A stretch of DNA of 30,159 nucleotides from Kiritimatiellia bacterium. GTDB taxonomy: Bacteria; Verrucomicrobiota; Kiritimatiellia; RFP12; UBA1067. A program made the translations under genes and the position numbers. The notes beneath the pieces were generated by a model that made no database searches, was not told where the DNA came from, and worked only from the letters and a program-made list of their open reading frames with translations. Shown here in pieces: positions 25,067-30,159 of the stretch (its first letter is position 1; each line of letters starts with the position of its first letter). Location of the stretch: the NCBI GenBank assembly GCA_017405115.1, contig JAFRBA010000108.1, positions 1 through 30,159 of the forward strand, read 5' to 3'.

Positions 25067-25894
25067 TCAGCTAATGTCTTTCACCCAGGCATGGGCGGGA
25101 TCCATCGACGAGATGAGCCCGCGCCCCTGGGAGCCCGCCATCGTCCAGAGATAGTACATCTGGTATCCAGGCGCGCCGACTAGCGGATGGTAGCCCTCGG
25201 CGATCGCCACGGTGTCGTAGCTCTGCACGCGATACGCCTCGTTCAGCGAACCGTCCGGCTTGTAGACGCTCTGGAATCCGAAGCCCTGCGGCGGGTCGAA
25301 GAGGTAGAAGTACGTCTCCTCCATGTCGAGCTCCGCGGGCGGATTGTTCACGTCGTGGCGGTGGCTGGGATATCCCGACCAGTTTCCGCTCGGGATCATC
25401 CCCTCGCCGATGTAGAAGTGCTCGGAGTCGAACTTCTCGTCCAGGATGATCTCGGAGGTACGCGTCCAGTTGTCCCTGCCAAGGGCAATGTGCCGCGTGT
25501 CCTCCGGCTTGATGAGGGTCGGCTTCGCGGTGTCGCGCGTCGCCGGCGATCCGTTGTAGGCGAGCTCCACGTCGGTGAGCGCGGTGATCGTGTACTTCGT
25601 GCGGCGCGGAAGGTACAGGCAGTGGGGCTTGCCCGTGAACGGCGAGGTGCGCCCGTTCGCGACCTCGAAGGCGTCCTCCTTCGCGCCTGCGGCGGCTACG
25701 GAGGATCGCGCTGTCGCGCGAAATTTGCCTCCAATCAGGACGAACGCGACTTCGCTTTCGCCGGTGTCGCCCTCGTACGACGTGCCCTTCGCGAGCTTGA
25801 GAAGCCCGAACTTCGTCAGCTTCATTCCGTACTCGCCGACGTCGAATATCTTGTTGTAGCCCTGCTGGGGACTGAGTTTGACTCTTAGGTTCAT
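25067..25894 (-). CDS. iolB: 5-deoxy-glucuronate isomerase (inositol catabolism)
   Basis: The 275-residue cupin protein belongs to the KduI/IolB superfamily and reads as IolB: GYPSHRHDVNNPPAELDMEE with metal-ligand candidates His178, His180 and Glu192 or Glu193, then ETYFYLFDPPQGFGFQSVY, and GYHPLVGAPGYQMYYLW with His236. IolB converts 5-deoxy-glucuronate to 2-deoxy-5-keto-gluconate in myo-inositol breakdown in the cytoplasm. The start at 25894 follows AAGGAG by 7 nt, and the protein has no signal peptide. It has its own promoter (25922-25930) and terminator (24938-24966), so it is transcribed alone; no other iol gene is in the window. The end at VKDIS is where the family usually ends, but a coding-like tail follows the stop. 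Confidence 0.88.
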   Translation of the reverse strand: MNLRVKLSPQQGYNKIFDVGEYGMKLTKFGLLKLAKGTSYEGDTGESEVAFVLIGGKFRATARSSVAAAGAKEDAFEVANGRTSPFTGKPHCLYLPRRTKYTITALTDVELAYNGSPATRDTAKPTLIKPEDTRHIALGRDNWTRTSEIILDEKFDSEHFYIGEGMIPSGNWSGYPSHRHDVNNPPAELDMEETYFYLFDPPQGFGFQSVYKPDGSLNEAYRVQSYDTVAIAEGYHPLVGAPGYQMYYLWTMAGSQGRGLISSMDPAHAWVKDIS

Positions 25895-25921
25895 TTTGTT
25901 GCTCCTTGCTATTTGGAATGA

Positions 25922-25930
25922 ATTATACCA
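25922..25930 (-). promoter_or_regulatory. Extended -10 promoter of iolB
   Basis: TGGTATAAT on the minus strand places the transcription start near 25915, giving a leader of about 20 nt with the AAGGAG ribosome site. No -35 match is evident. Confidence 0.7.
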
Positions 25931-25990
25931 CAACGCCCGTGAGACCGGGGCAAGACGTATTGAGAACAAATGAGACGTTTTGCCTCCTTC

Positions 25991-27370
25991 TCATATAATA
26001 GAGCGGCGAACAAAAGGTCCAAGCGCAAAGAGAGGAACGTCCTTCGTGTCGGCTCCGTCGCGAGCGTCCGCAAGCGACGTCCTGACCGCGAATGGCGGGG
26101 AAAACAGCTTCCGGTAGACCTTCAGGCTCTTCGCCTGGGTGTTTATCCCCGCCTTCGCCTCCACTGGATACACCGCCTTTTCGCCCTGTACGACAAACTC
26201 GACTTCGGCGTTGCCGGCGTCATTCGCCCAATAGGCCGGCGTGCGTCCCGCTACAAGAAGTTCCTGCAGAACATACTGTTCGGTCATGGCACCCTTGAAG
26301 TTCGTGAAGAGCGAATCTCCGTCAAGGATGACCGACGGGGAGAGGTCGCTCATTGCCCCGAGCAGACCGACGTCATGGGCATACAGCTTGAAAGCCGAGA
26401 AATCGAAGTATGACCGCAGGGGAAGTCGCGGCGTCCCGACACGGAACACCTGCCTGACCATGCCGGCGTCGTCAAGCCACTGCAGCGCAGACTCGTATTC
26501 CCTCGCCCTTGCGCCAGATTTCAGAGCCGTATATATGAATTTCTTGTTCTCTTTGGCAAGCTGCGAAGGTATCGAGCGCCAAAGAAGCCGTATTTTCGGC
26601 AACATCACCGCAGGGGCATGCTTTACAAAGTCAGAATCGTAGGCGGAGAGGATTTCCTCCTGCGTCTCCCGCACTGCTCGGAAATCCTTTGTTTCTACGT
26701 ATGTGCTGACCGCCTCCGGCATGCCGCCAACAACAAGATACCGCTTCAGCAGTTCCGTCAGCTCTTCCGCATAAGGGGCTGTTTTCCTCGGCTCGCCTTC
26801 GTCAAGCAGCGCGGCAAGACGCACTTTCCCGGCGGCTCGGACGAACTCCGTGAAGCTCATGGGGTATATGTCGATGAAATTCACCCTGCCGACGGGGAAC
26901 GAACCTCGCCGTTCGTTCGGATTCTCCCCCTCTGACCCCTGTTCAATCGCATCCTGTTCCTCTTCTTCTTCCTTTGAACGCCCGACAGCCAGCCCCAGAA
27001 GCGAGCCAGCTGCAATTACCGCCAGCTCCGGCAGGTCTTCATTGAAGAACTTCAAGCTCGTCAATGTACTTGACGACTCCTGAATTTCATCGATGACCAA
27101 CAGAGTTTTACCAGGCGTGATGTCAACATCAAGGGCAATGCCAATACGCTCAATTACAGCCTCCGGCGAAAGATCGCTCTCATCAAGACTCTTCCGCAGC
27201 TTCGTCATCTTCATGAGATTCACATAAACCGTGTCCTGCGGATAGACTTCCTTGGCAAAAGCGTCCATAAGCCAGGTCTTGCCGACCTGCCTCGCGCCCA
27301 TAAGCACCAGCGGCTTGCGCCTCTGCCTTCTGTTCCACTCGATGATTCTTGCCAAAACATCTCTTTGCAT
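25991..27370 (-). CDS. AAA ATPase with DUF4143 domain
   Basis: The 459-residue protein has a Walker A (LMGARQVGKT, 23-32), a Walker B (LLVIDEIQ, 90-97), the sensor-like AVIAAGSLLGLAVG (117-130), and the DUF4143 region from SFPVGRVNFIDIYPMSFTEF (157-176) through RYLVVGGMPEAV to the PD-(D/E)XK-like end AEVEFVVQGEKAVYPVEAKAG. Family members are common accessory ATPases of unknown function, often linked to defence or mobile loci. An unusual acidic insert (EEEEEQD, then EQGSEGENPNERR, about 131-156) splits the normally short link between sensor and SFPVG. The start at 27370 has GGGAG 9 nt upstream. The last 14 codons are part of a repeat found again at 29304-29344. The promoter region carries a repeated palindrome. 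Confidence 0.9.
   Translation of the reverse strand: MQRDVLARIIEWNRRQRRKPLVLMGARQVGKTWLMDAFAKEVYPQDTVYVNLMKMTKLRKSLDESDLSPEAVIERIGIALDVDITPGKTLLVIDEIQESSSTLTSLKFFNEDLPELAVIAAGSLLGLAVGRSKEEEEEQDAIEQGSEGENPNERRGSFPVGRVNFIDIYPMSFTEFVRAAGKVRLAALLDEGEPRKTAPYAEELTELLKRYLVVGGMPEAVSTYVETKDFRAVRETQEEILSAYDSDFVKHAPAVMLPKIRLLWRSIPSQLAKENKKFIYTALKSGARAREYESALQWLDDAGMVRQVFRVGTPRLPLRSYFDFSAFKLYAHDVGLLGAMSDLSPSVILDGDSLFTNFKGAMTEQYVLQELLVAGRTPAYWANDAGNAEVEFVVQGEKAVYPVEAKAGINTQAKSLKVYRKLFSPPFAVRTSLADARDGADTKDVPLFALGPFVRRSII
26001..26041. repeat. Copy 1 of a 41-bp repeat (ATPase 3' end)
   Basis: This 41-bp segment matches 29304-29344 at 38 of 41 positions. On the minus strand it encodes the ATPase C-terminus DVPLFALGPFVRR. 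Two of the three differences fall in wobble positions and are silent; the third changes Val to Ala. Confidence 0.85.
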
Positions 27371-27396
27371 AGCTGATTTCTCCCAATACGCGGCGT

Positions 27397-27426
27397 ATTT
27401 TAGCAAAAACTCATCACAGAAGTCAA
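27397..27426 (-). promoter_or_regulatory. Promoter of the DUF4143 ATPase gene
   Basis: TTGACT (27421-27426) and TAAAAT (27397-27402, with the TGC extension) are 18 nt apart. The -35 lies in the loop and inner arm of the palindrome at 27413-27440, so a protein bound to that palindrome would block this promoter. Confidence 0.65.
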
Positions 27427-27467
27427 TCGACTTTTGTGATTTTCATCACAGAAGTCAATCGACTTTT
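27411..27467. repeat. Tandem 25-bp repeat forming a palindrome over the ATPase promoter
   Basis: Two identical 25-bp units start at 27411 and 27443 (32-bp period). In the first copy ATCACA-G-AAGTC, the loop AATC, and GACTT-T-TGTGAT form a nearly perfect 28-bp palindrome (27413-27440). The second copy keeps the inner arms AAGTC/GACTT but lacks the outer TGTGAT. Likely an operator, or the end of a small mobile unit; it is not a CRISPR, with only two units and an 7-bp gap. Confidence 0.8.
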
Positions 27468-27891
27468 TGGCAGTTCGCATCACGCAGCGACCATATCGTC
27501 GTCGGCTGCGGGCCTCATTGAGCGCGCACTCGCCTACATACGAGAACATGCGGCGGACGGAATCACGGTGGACGATGTCGTGGATCACGTGAACGTGTCT
27601 CGTTGCCTCCTTTACCTACGCTTCAGGGAACAGCTCGGAAAGAGCATCCTTACGGCGATTACGGAGCAGCGCGTCGCCACGATGATGGAAAAGCTGAAGT
27701 TGTCAAACGCTCCCGTCGCCCAGCTCGCCCTCGCTAGCGGCTTCCCAACCGCCAAGCACGCCACCCGCGTGTTCAAGGCCGCAACCGGCTTCTCGCCGCG
27801 AGACTGGCGCGCAAAGCAGACACTCCCCAATTTGCCTAGACGATCAGCGCGAATGCGAGAACTCCACGAAAATCAGACATCCGCGAGATAA
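27436..27891 (+). pseudogene. Truncated XylR-type AraC regulator (DNA-binding domain only)
   Basis: Residues about 27-130 of this open frame are an AraC-type double helix-turn-helix: LIERALAYIREHAADGITVDDV, then VNVSRCLLYLRF, ITEQRVATMMEKLK, and PVAQLALASGFPTAKHATRVFKAATGFSPRDWR. This is the C-terminal part of XylR-type regulators, which normally carry a sugar-binding, LacI/PBP-like domain of about 270 residues in front. Here the domain starts almost at once after codons derived from the palindromic repeats (GTG at 27436), so the sensor part has been lost, probably with the arrival or rearrangement of the ATPase gene. No promoter or ribosome site is seen. A free DNA-binding domain could still be made, but a relic is more likely. 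It converges on the CE7 gene, with 7 bp between the stops. Confidence 0.75.
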
Positions 27892-27898
27892 ACGTAGG

Positions 27899-29209
27899 CT
27901 ACTTGGCGCGAAGCCACTTGTCGAAGTCAACCCACCCGGGCTTTCCCTTGTTCTCGCCGTACCAGCGATACCAACTGTGGGGAGAGCCTATGGCGTTTAC
28001 AATCGCCTTGTCTGCCGACGGACAGACGTTGTAGGCGGCGTAAACGTTGGCAGGCGGACACGTCTGGTCGGCGAACCCGACTATGAACCGAATTGGCGAC
28101 CTGATGCGGGCCGCGAAGTTGACGCCGTCGAAGTACGCGGCGTTCGCCTCTGCGACGGAGCGCTTCTCCTTGCGCTGCCCATCGATGAGACGCGGCCACC
28201 CGCTGAACCTTCCCTGTTTGTAGCCATAGTGTCCCGTGATTGCACACACAGCCACGAACGTCTTGGTGAAGTGCCCGTTCAGGTACGTTAGGAAGAGCCC
28301 AAACCCGCCCCCCTGGCTTGAACCCGTGTAGACTACTTGCCCGAGGTCGACGTCAGGACGGGCGCACACCCAGTCTACGGAACGGCTGATGCCAAGCATG
28401 ACATCGTGGTACCAGTAGTCCTCGCGAGATTCAGAGATGCCCGCAAGGGCGCAGTATGCCTTTCTGTTGGGAAGGTCGAACTTCTCGGCCAGCGCGGCGT
28501 TCTGGCGATTCATGTGCTCCTGCTGTGCATTGCCGTCCCGCTCCGGCTCGAATGTATGCACGTTCATCACCAGGCTTATCTCGTCAGTCGATGTCGAGGC
28601 AGACGTCGCGCCCGGCCCCGCGCCCGGCACGTTGACACGGACCCGGAACGGCGCCTTCGAGGAATCCTTCGGCACGCACATGAACCCGTAGACCCGCTTT
28701 CCGTTGAAGGTCGCGAAGCTCACGCGGTAGCAGCTGTAGGTCGGCCTAGAGAGCTTCTCGTCAAGCGTCGCCCTGGCGTCAAGCGGCACTTCGCGTTCAA
28801 GGCGCGCCTTCTCCGCCGCCCAGTAGGAGTCGAAGTCGGCCGGGCACGGTTCGCCCTGCCGTATTTTGCCCACGTCATAGCCGACGGCCCACACAGCGGA
28901 GTTGGTGTGGGCCTTCACGGACAGGCGCATAAAGCCATCTTCGTCCATCTTGCCCCTGACGAGGAACGGATTGCCGTCAGCAAGACTTGCCTTGCCGGTC
29001 GCAATCCTTCTTGTCCCGAAGTTGTCGAGAGTCCACGTCGCCTCGCCGTCTCTCCTGACCACGCCGGAGTCGTCCTTGACCGTGACGGTGAACACCGCTT
29101 CCTCGCCGGCTTTGTAGAGTGCGCTCTCCCTGTTCTGGGCTATCTCGATCCTTTCGGCGCAGGCCGCATAGGCCGTGCACGCCGCGACAACGGCTGTTAT
29201 GGTTTTCAT
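27899..29209 (-). CDS. Exported CE7-like acetyl xylan esterase (AXE1 family)
   Basis: The 436-residue protein has a signal peptide (MKTITAVVAACTAYAACA), a beta-rich N-terminal domain (about 20-115; AGEEAVFTVTVKDDSG, WTLDNFGTRR) and a CE7/AXE1 alpha/beta hydrolase. The key motifs are CPADFDSYWAAEKARLE, YTGSSQGGGFGLF with nucleophile Ser298, GFADQTCPPANVYAAYN with Asp381, and GSPHSWY with His411. CE7 enzymes remove acetyl groups from xylo-oligosaccharides and cephalosporins; the signal peptide and extra N-terminal domain suggest action outside the cytoplasm. The start at 29209 lies 7 nt after the -10 box, with no space for a ribosome site, so translation is probably leaderless. An upstream in-frame ATG at 29278 is rejected because it lies before the promoter. 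Confidence 0.88.
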   Translation of the reverse strand: MKTITAVVAACTAYAACAERIEIAQNRESALYKAGEEAVFTVTVKDDSGVVRRDGEATWTLDNFGTRRIATGKASLADGNPFLVRGKMDEDGFMRLSVKAHTNSAVWAVGYDVGKIRQGEPCPADFDSYWAAEKARLEREVPLDARATLDEKLSRPTYSCYRVSFATFNGKRVYGFMCVPKDSSKAPFRVRVNVPGAGPGATSASTSTDEISLVMNVHTFEPERDGNAQQEHMNRQNAALAEKFDLPNRKAYCALAGISESREDYWYHDVMLGISRSVDWVCARPDVDLGQVVYTGSSQGGGFGLFLTYLNGHFTKTFVAVCAITGHYGYKQGRFSGWPRLIDGQRKEKRSVAEANAAYFDGVNFAARIRSPIRFIVGFADQTCPPANVYAAYNVCPSADKAIVNAIGSPHSWYRWYGENKGKPGWVDFDKWLRAK

Positions 29210-29216
29210 GGCCCGT

Positions 29217-29225
29217 ATTATACCA
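29217..29225 (-). promoter_or_regulatory. Extended -10 promoter of the CE7 gene, leaderless
   Basis: TGGTATAAT on the minus strand is followed by ACGGGCC and the ATG at 29209. The spacing (7 nt) equals that at the DUF212 gene. No -35 is seen. Confidence 0.7.
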
Positions 29226-29303
29226 TTTTCTCGCCAGCACATCATGCGATGACATCCTATATACTTGATCCTATTCACCGACCTTGCCGTCTCTTATGTA
29301 GTG

Positions 29304-29344
29304 GAGCGGCGAGCGAAAGGTCCGAGCGCAAAGAGAGGAACGTC
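29304..29344. repeat. Copy 2 of the 41-bp repeat (ATPase 3'-end remnant)
   Basis: It matches 26001-26041 at 38 of 41 positions. On the minus strand it reads DVPLFALGPFARRSTT and a TAA stop, but a TGA lies three codons upstream, so it is not part of a gene. It sits 55 nt downstream of the second ATPase gene. It could be the 3' remnant of a DUF4143 paralogue or a dispersed intergenic repeat. Confidence 0.75.
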
Positions 29345-29399
29345 GCTCCCTCATGTGAAGAAGTGGGGGAAATGCGGCGACCTCCAATGCAGAAAATCG

Positions 29400-30159
29400 T
29401 TACATGCGGAATAGATCGTCCAAACGCACCTGCGAATGGACGAGATATGAATATTCGTTGCGTTTGACACCTGAAGCCGTGATCATTGTCAGGTGCAACG
29501 ACTTGTCCGTCCGAGACTCTTCCTTGAACACCGAAAGCTTGCTCTCCAACTCGGCGGCATACTTCGCGCCTATGGAAAACTCCCCCGAGACAAATTTCAT
29601 TTCGCAGACGTTGACAACTCCGTCCTTGCGGTCGATGAGCAGATCAATCTGCGCTCCGCCGTCCCGCCTGACGCTTCGCCACGCACAGATGTTTGCCGAC
29701 ACGCCGGCGATTCCGAGCGCGGCCTTGAGCTCCCGCTCGTGCCACATGCAGACACGTTCAAAGGCGACGCCCTCCCATGCGAGGCGCTCACCCGATCCAA
29801 CGCAATCAAGCCAATATCCCGGGCGGGCAATCGGCTTGCCTCGCATAAAAGTCAGGTAGAACAATGTGTACGCATCGACCAGCTGATAGATTGAGCCGCG
29901 CTTGACGCGCCCTATCGGCGAATAGATCCGGATGAAACCGCTCTCCTCCAGTTCCTCCAGAATGCGCGAAAGCTTGCCGGAATCCTTGAGGCCGACGGCC
30001 GACACTATCTCCTCGCGAGTCATTCCCGACTTCCGAGAGCCAAGAACCTCGACGATCTTGATGTGCTTCTCGGCTCTCTTGAACCCCGAGGCATAGAGTC
30101 GCTTGAACTCAACAGTCAAGTCTCCGCCCGGAACAAAGCAGAGCCTGTCGAGGGTCTGC
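29400..30159 (-). CDS. C-terminal part of an archaeal-type AAA ATPase with DUF234 domain (partial)
   Basis: The frame is open to the right edge, so the N-terminal ATPase half lies outside the window. The visible 252 residues read LDRLCFVPGG, then FKRLYASGFKRAEKHIKIVEVL, a winged-helix region (GMTREEIVSAVGLKDSGKLSRIL, then LEESGFIRIYSPIG) and the DUF234 nuclease-like part (WEGVAFERVCMWH, GGAQIDLLIDRKDGVVNVCEMKF, with the Asp and Glu-x-Lys of a PD-(D/E)XK pattern). This order is typical of the ATPase family with AAA domain, winged helix and DUF234. The TTG at 30119 is not a true start. Together with the DUF4143 ATPase it makes two accessory ATPases in 5 kb. The end at 29400 is a normal TAA. Confidence 0.85.
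   Translation of the reverse strand, partial: QTLDRLCFVPGGDLTVEFKRLYASGFKRAEKHIKIVEVLGSRKSGMTREEIVSAVGLKDSGKLSRILEELEESGFIRIYSPIGRVKRGSIYQLVDAYTLFYLTFMRGKPIARPGYWLDCVGSGERLAWEGVAFERVCMWHERELKAALGIAGVSANICAWRSVRRDGGAQIDLLIDRKDGVVNVCEMKFVSGEFSIGAKYAAELESKLSVFKEESRTDKSLHLTMITASGVKRNEYSYLVHSQVRLDDLFRM

Noticed and set aside
27411..27467. Possible CRISPR or attachment site
   Set aside because: There are only two units with a 7-bp gap and no cas genes or integrase; the palindrome fits an operator better.
1..30159. tRNA, rRNA, riboswitch or complete insertion sequence
   Set aside because: None was recognised by eye: no TTCGA-type arm with a cloverleaf and no transposase motif. Covariance-model searches were not possible.

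Overview
The window is a GC-rich bacterial chromosome segment, densely coding, rich in exported carbohydrate-active enzymes and esterases. The mix of exported DUF4838 and NPCBM proteins, CE15, CE7 and sialate-type esterases, a secreted passenger-like protein, a XylR-type AraC fragment and DUF4143/DUF234-type ATPases suggests an uncultured Verrucomicrobiota/Kiritimatiellota-like gut or rumen polysaccharide degrader. That assignment is inference from gene content; there is no rRNA or other phylogenetic marker apart from a 13-codon remnant of rpmH.

Layout. (A) 1-7042, minus strand: a four-gene operon for exported proteins (propeller-like protein, DUF4838 protein, two-module passenger-like protein, and a broken NPCBM/glycosidase gene running off the left edge). 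(B) 7134-9865, plus strand, divergent from A: a membrane histidine kinase with a large OB-fold-like sensor region and a NarL-type response regulator, which may control the neighbouring glycan genes. (C) 9831-17550, minus strand: a GH5-like glycosidase with its own promoter, preceded by a four-gene operon of two carbohydrate esterases (SASA-type and CE15) and two exported phosphatases (PTP-like and metallophosphoesterase). (D) 17589-17990: two gene relics, one of them the promoter and first 13 codons of rpmH. (E) 18005-21290, plus strand: a large lipoprotein and an S49 (SppA-type) membrane peptidase. (F) 21291-21889: a roughly 600-bp stretch without a convincing gene. (G) 21890-25894, minus strand: a multi-pass membrane protein coupled to a DUF212/PAP2-like protein, an exported polysaccharide pyruvyl transferase-like protein, and iolB with a clean terminator. 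(H) 25991-30159: two AAA ATPase genes of the DUF4143 and DUF234 types (the second cut by the right edge), a truncated XylR-type regulator and a CE7 acetyl esterase, with short repeats that suggest rearrangement.

Two signals recur. First, minus-strand units start with an extended -10 box of the type TGnTATAAT, mostly without a visible -35; four genes begin 6-8 nt after the -10 and look leaderless. Second, several loci are broken: the NPCBM gene, the rpmH relic, a 54-codon relic, the XylR fragment, a copied ATPase 3' end, and an in-frame coding-like tail beyond the iolB stop codon. No tRNA, rRNA, CRISPR array or complete insertion sequence was seen. All coordinates and motifs were read by eye, without database searches.
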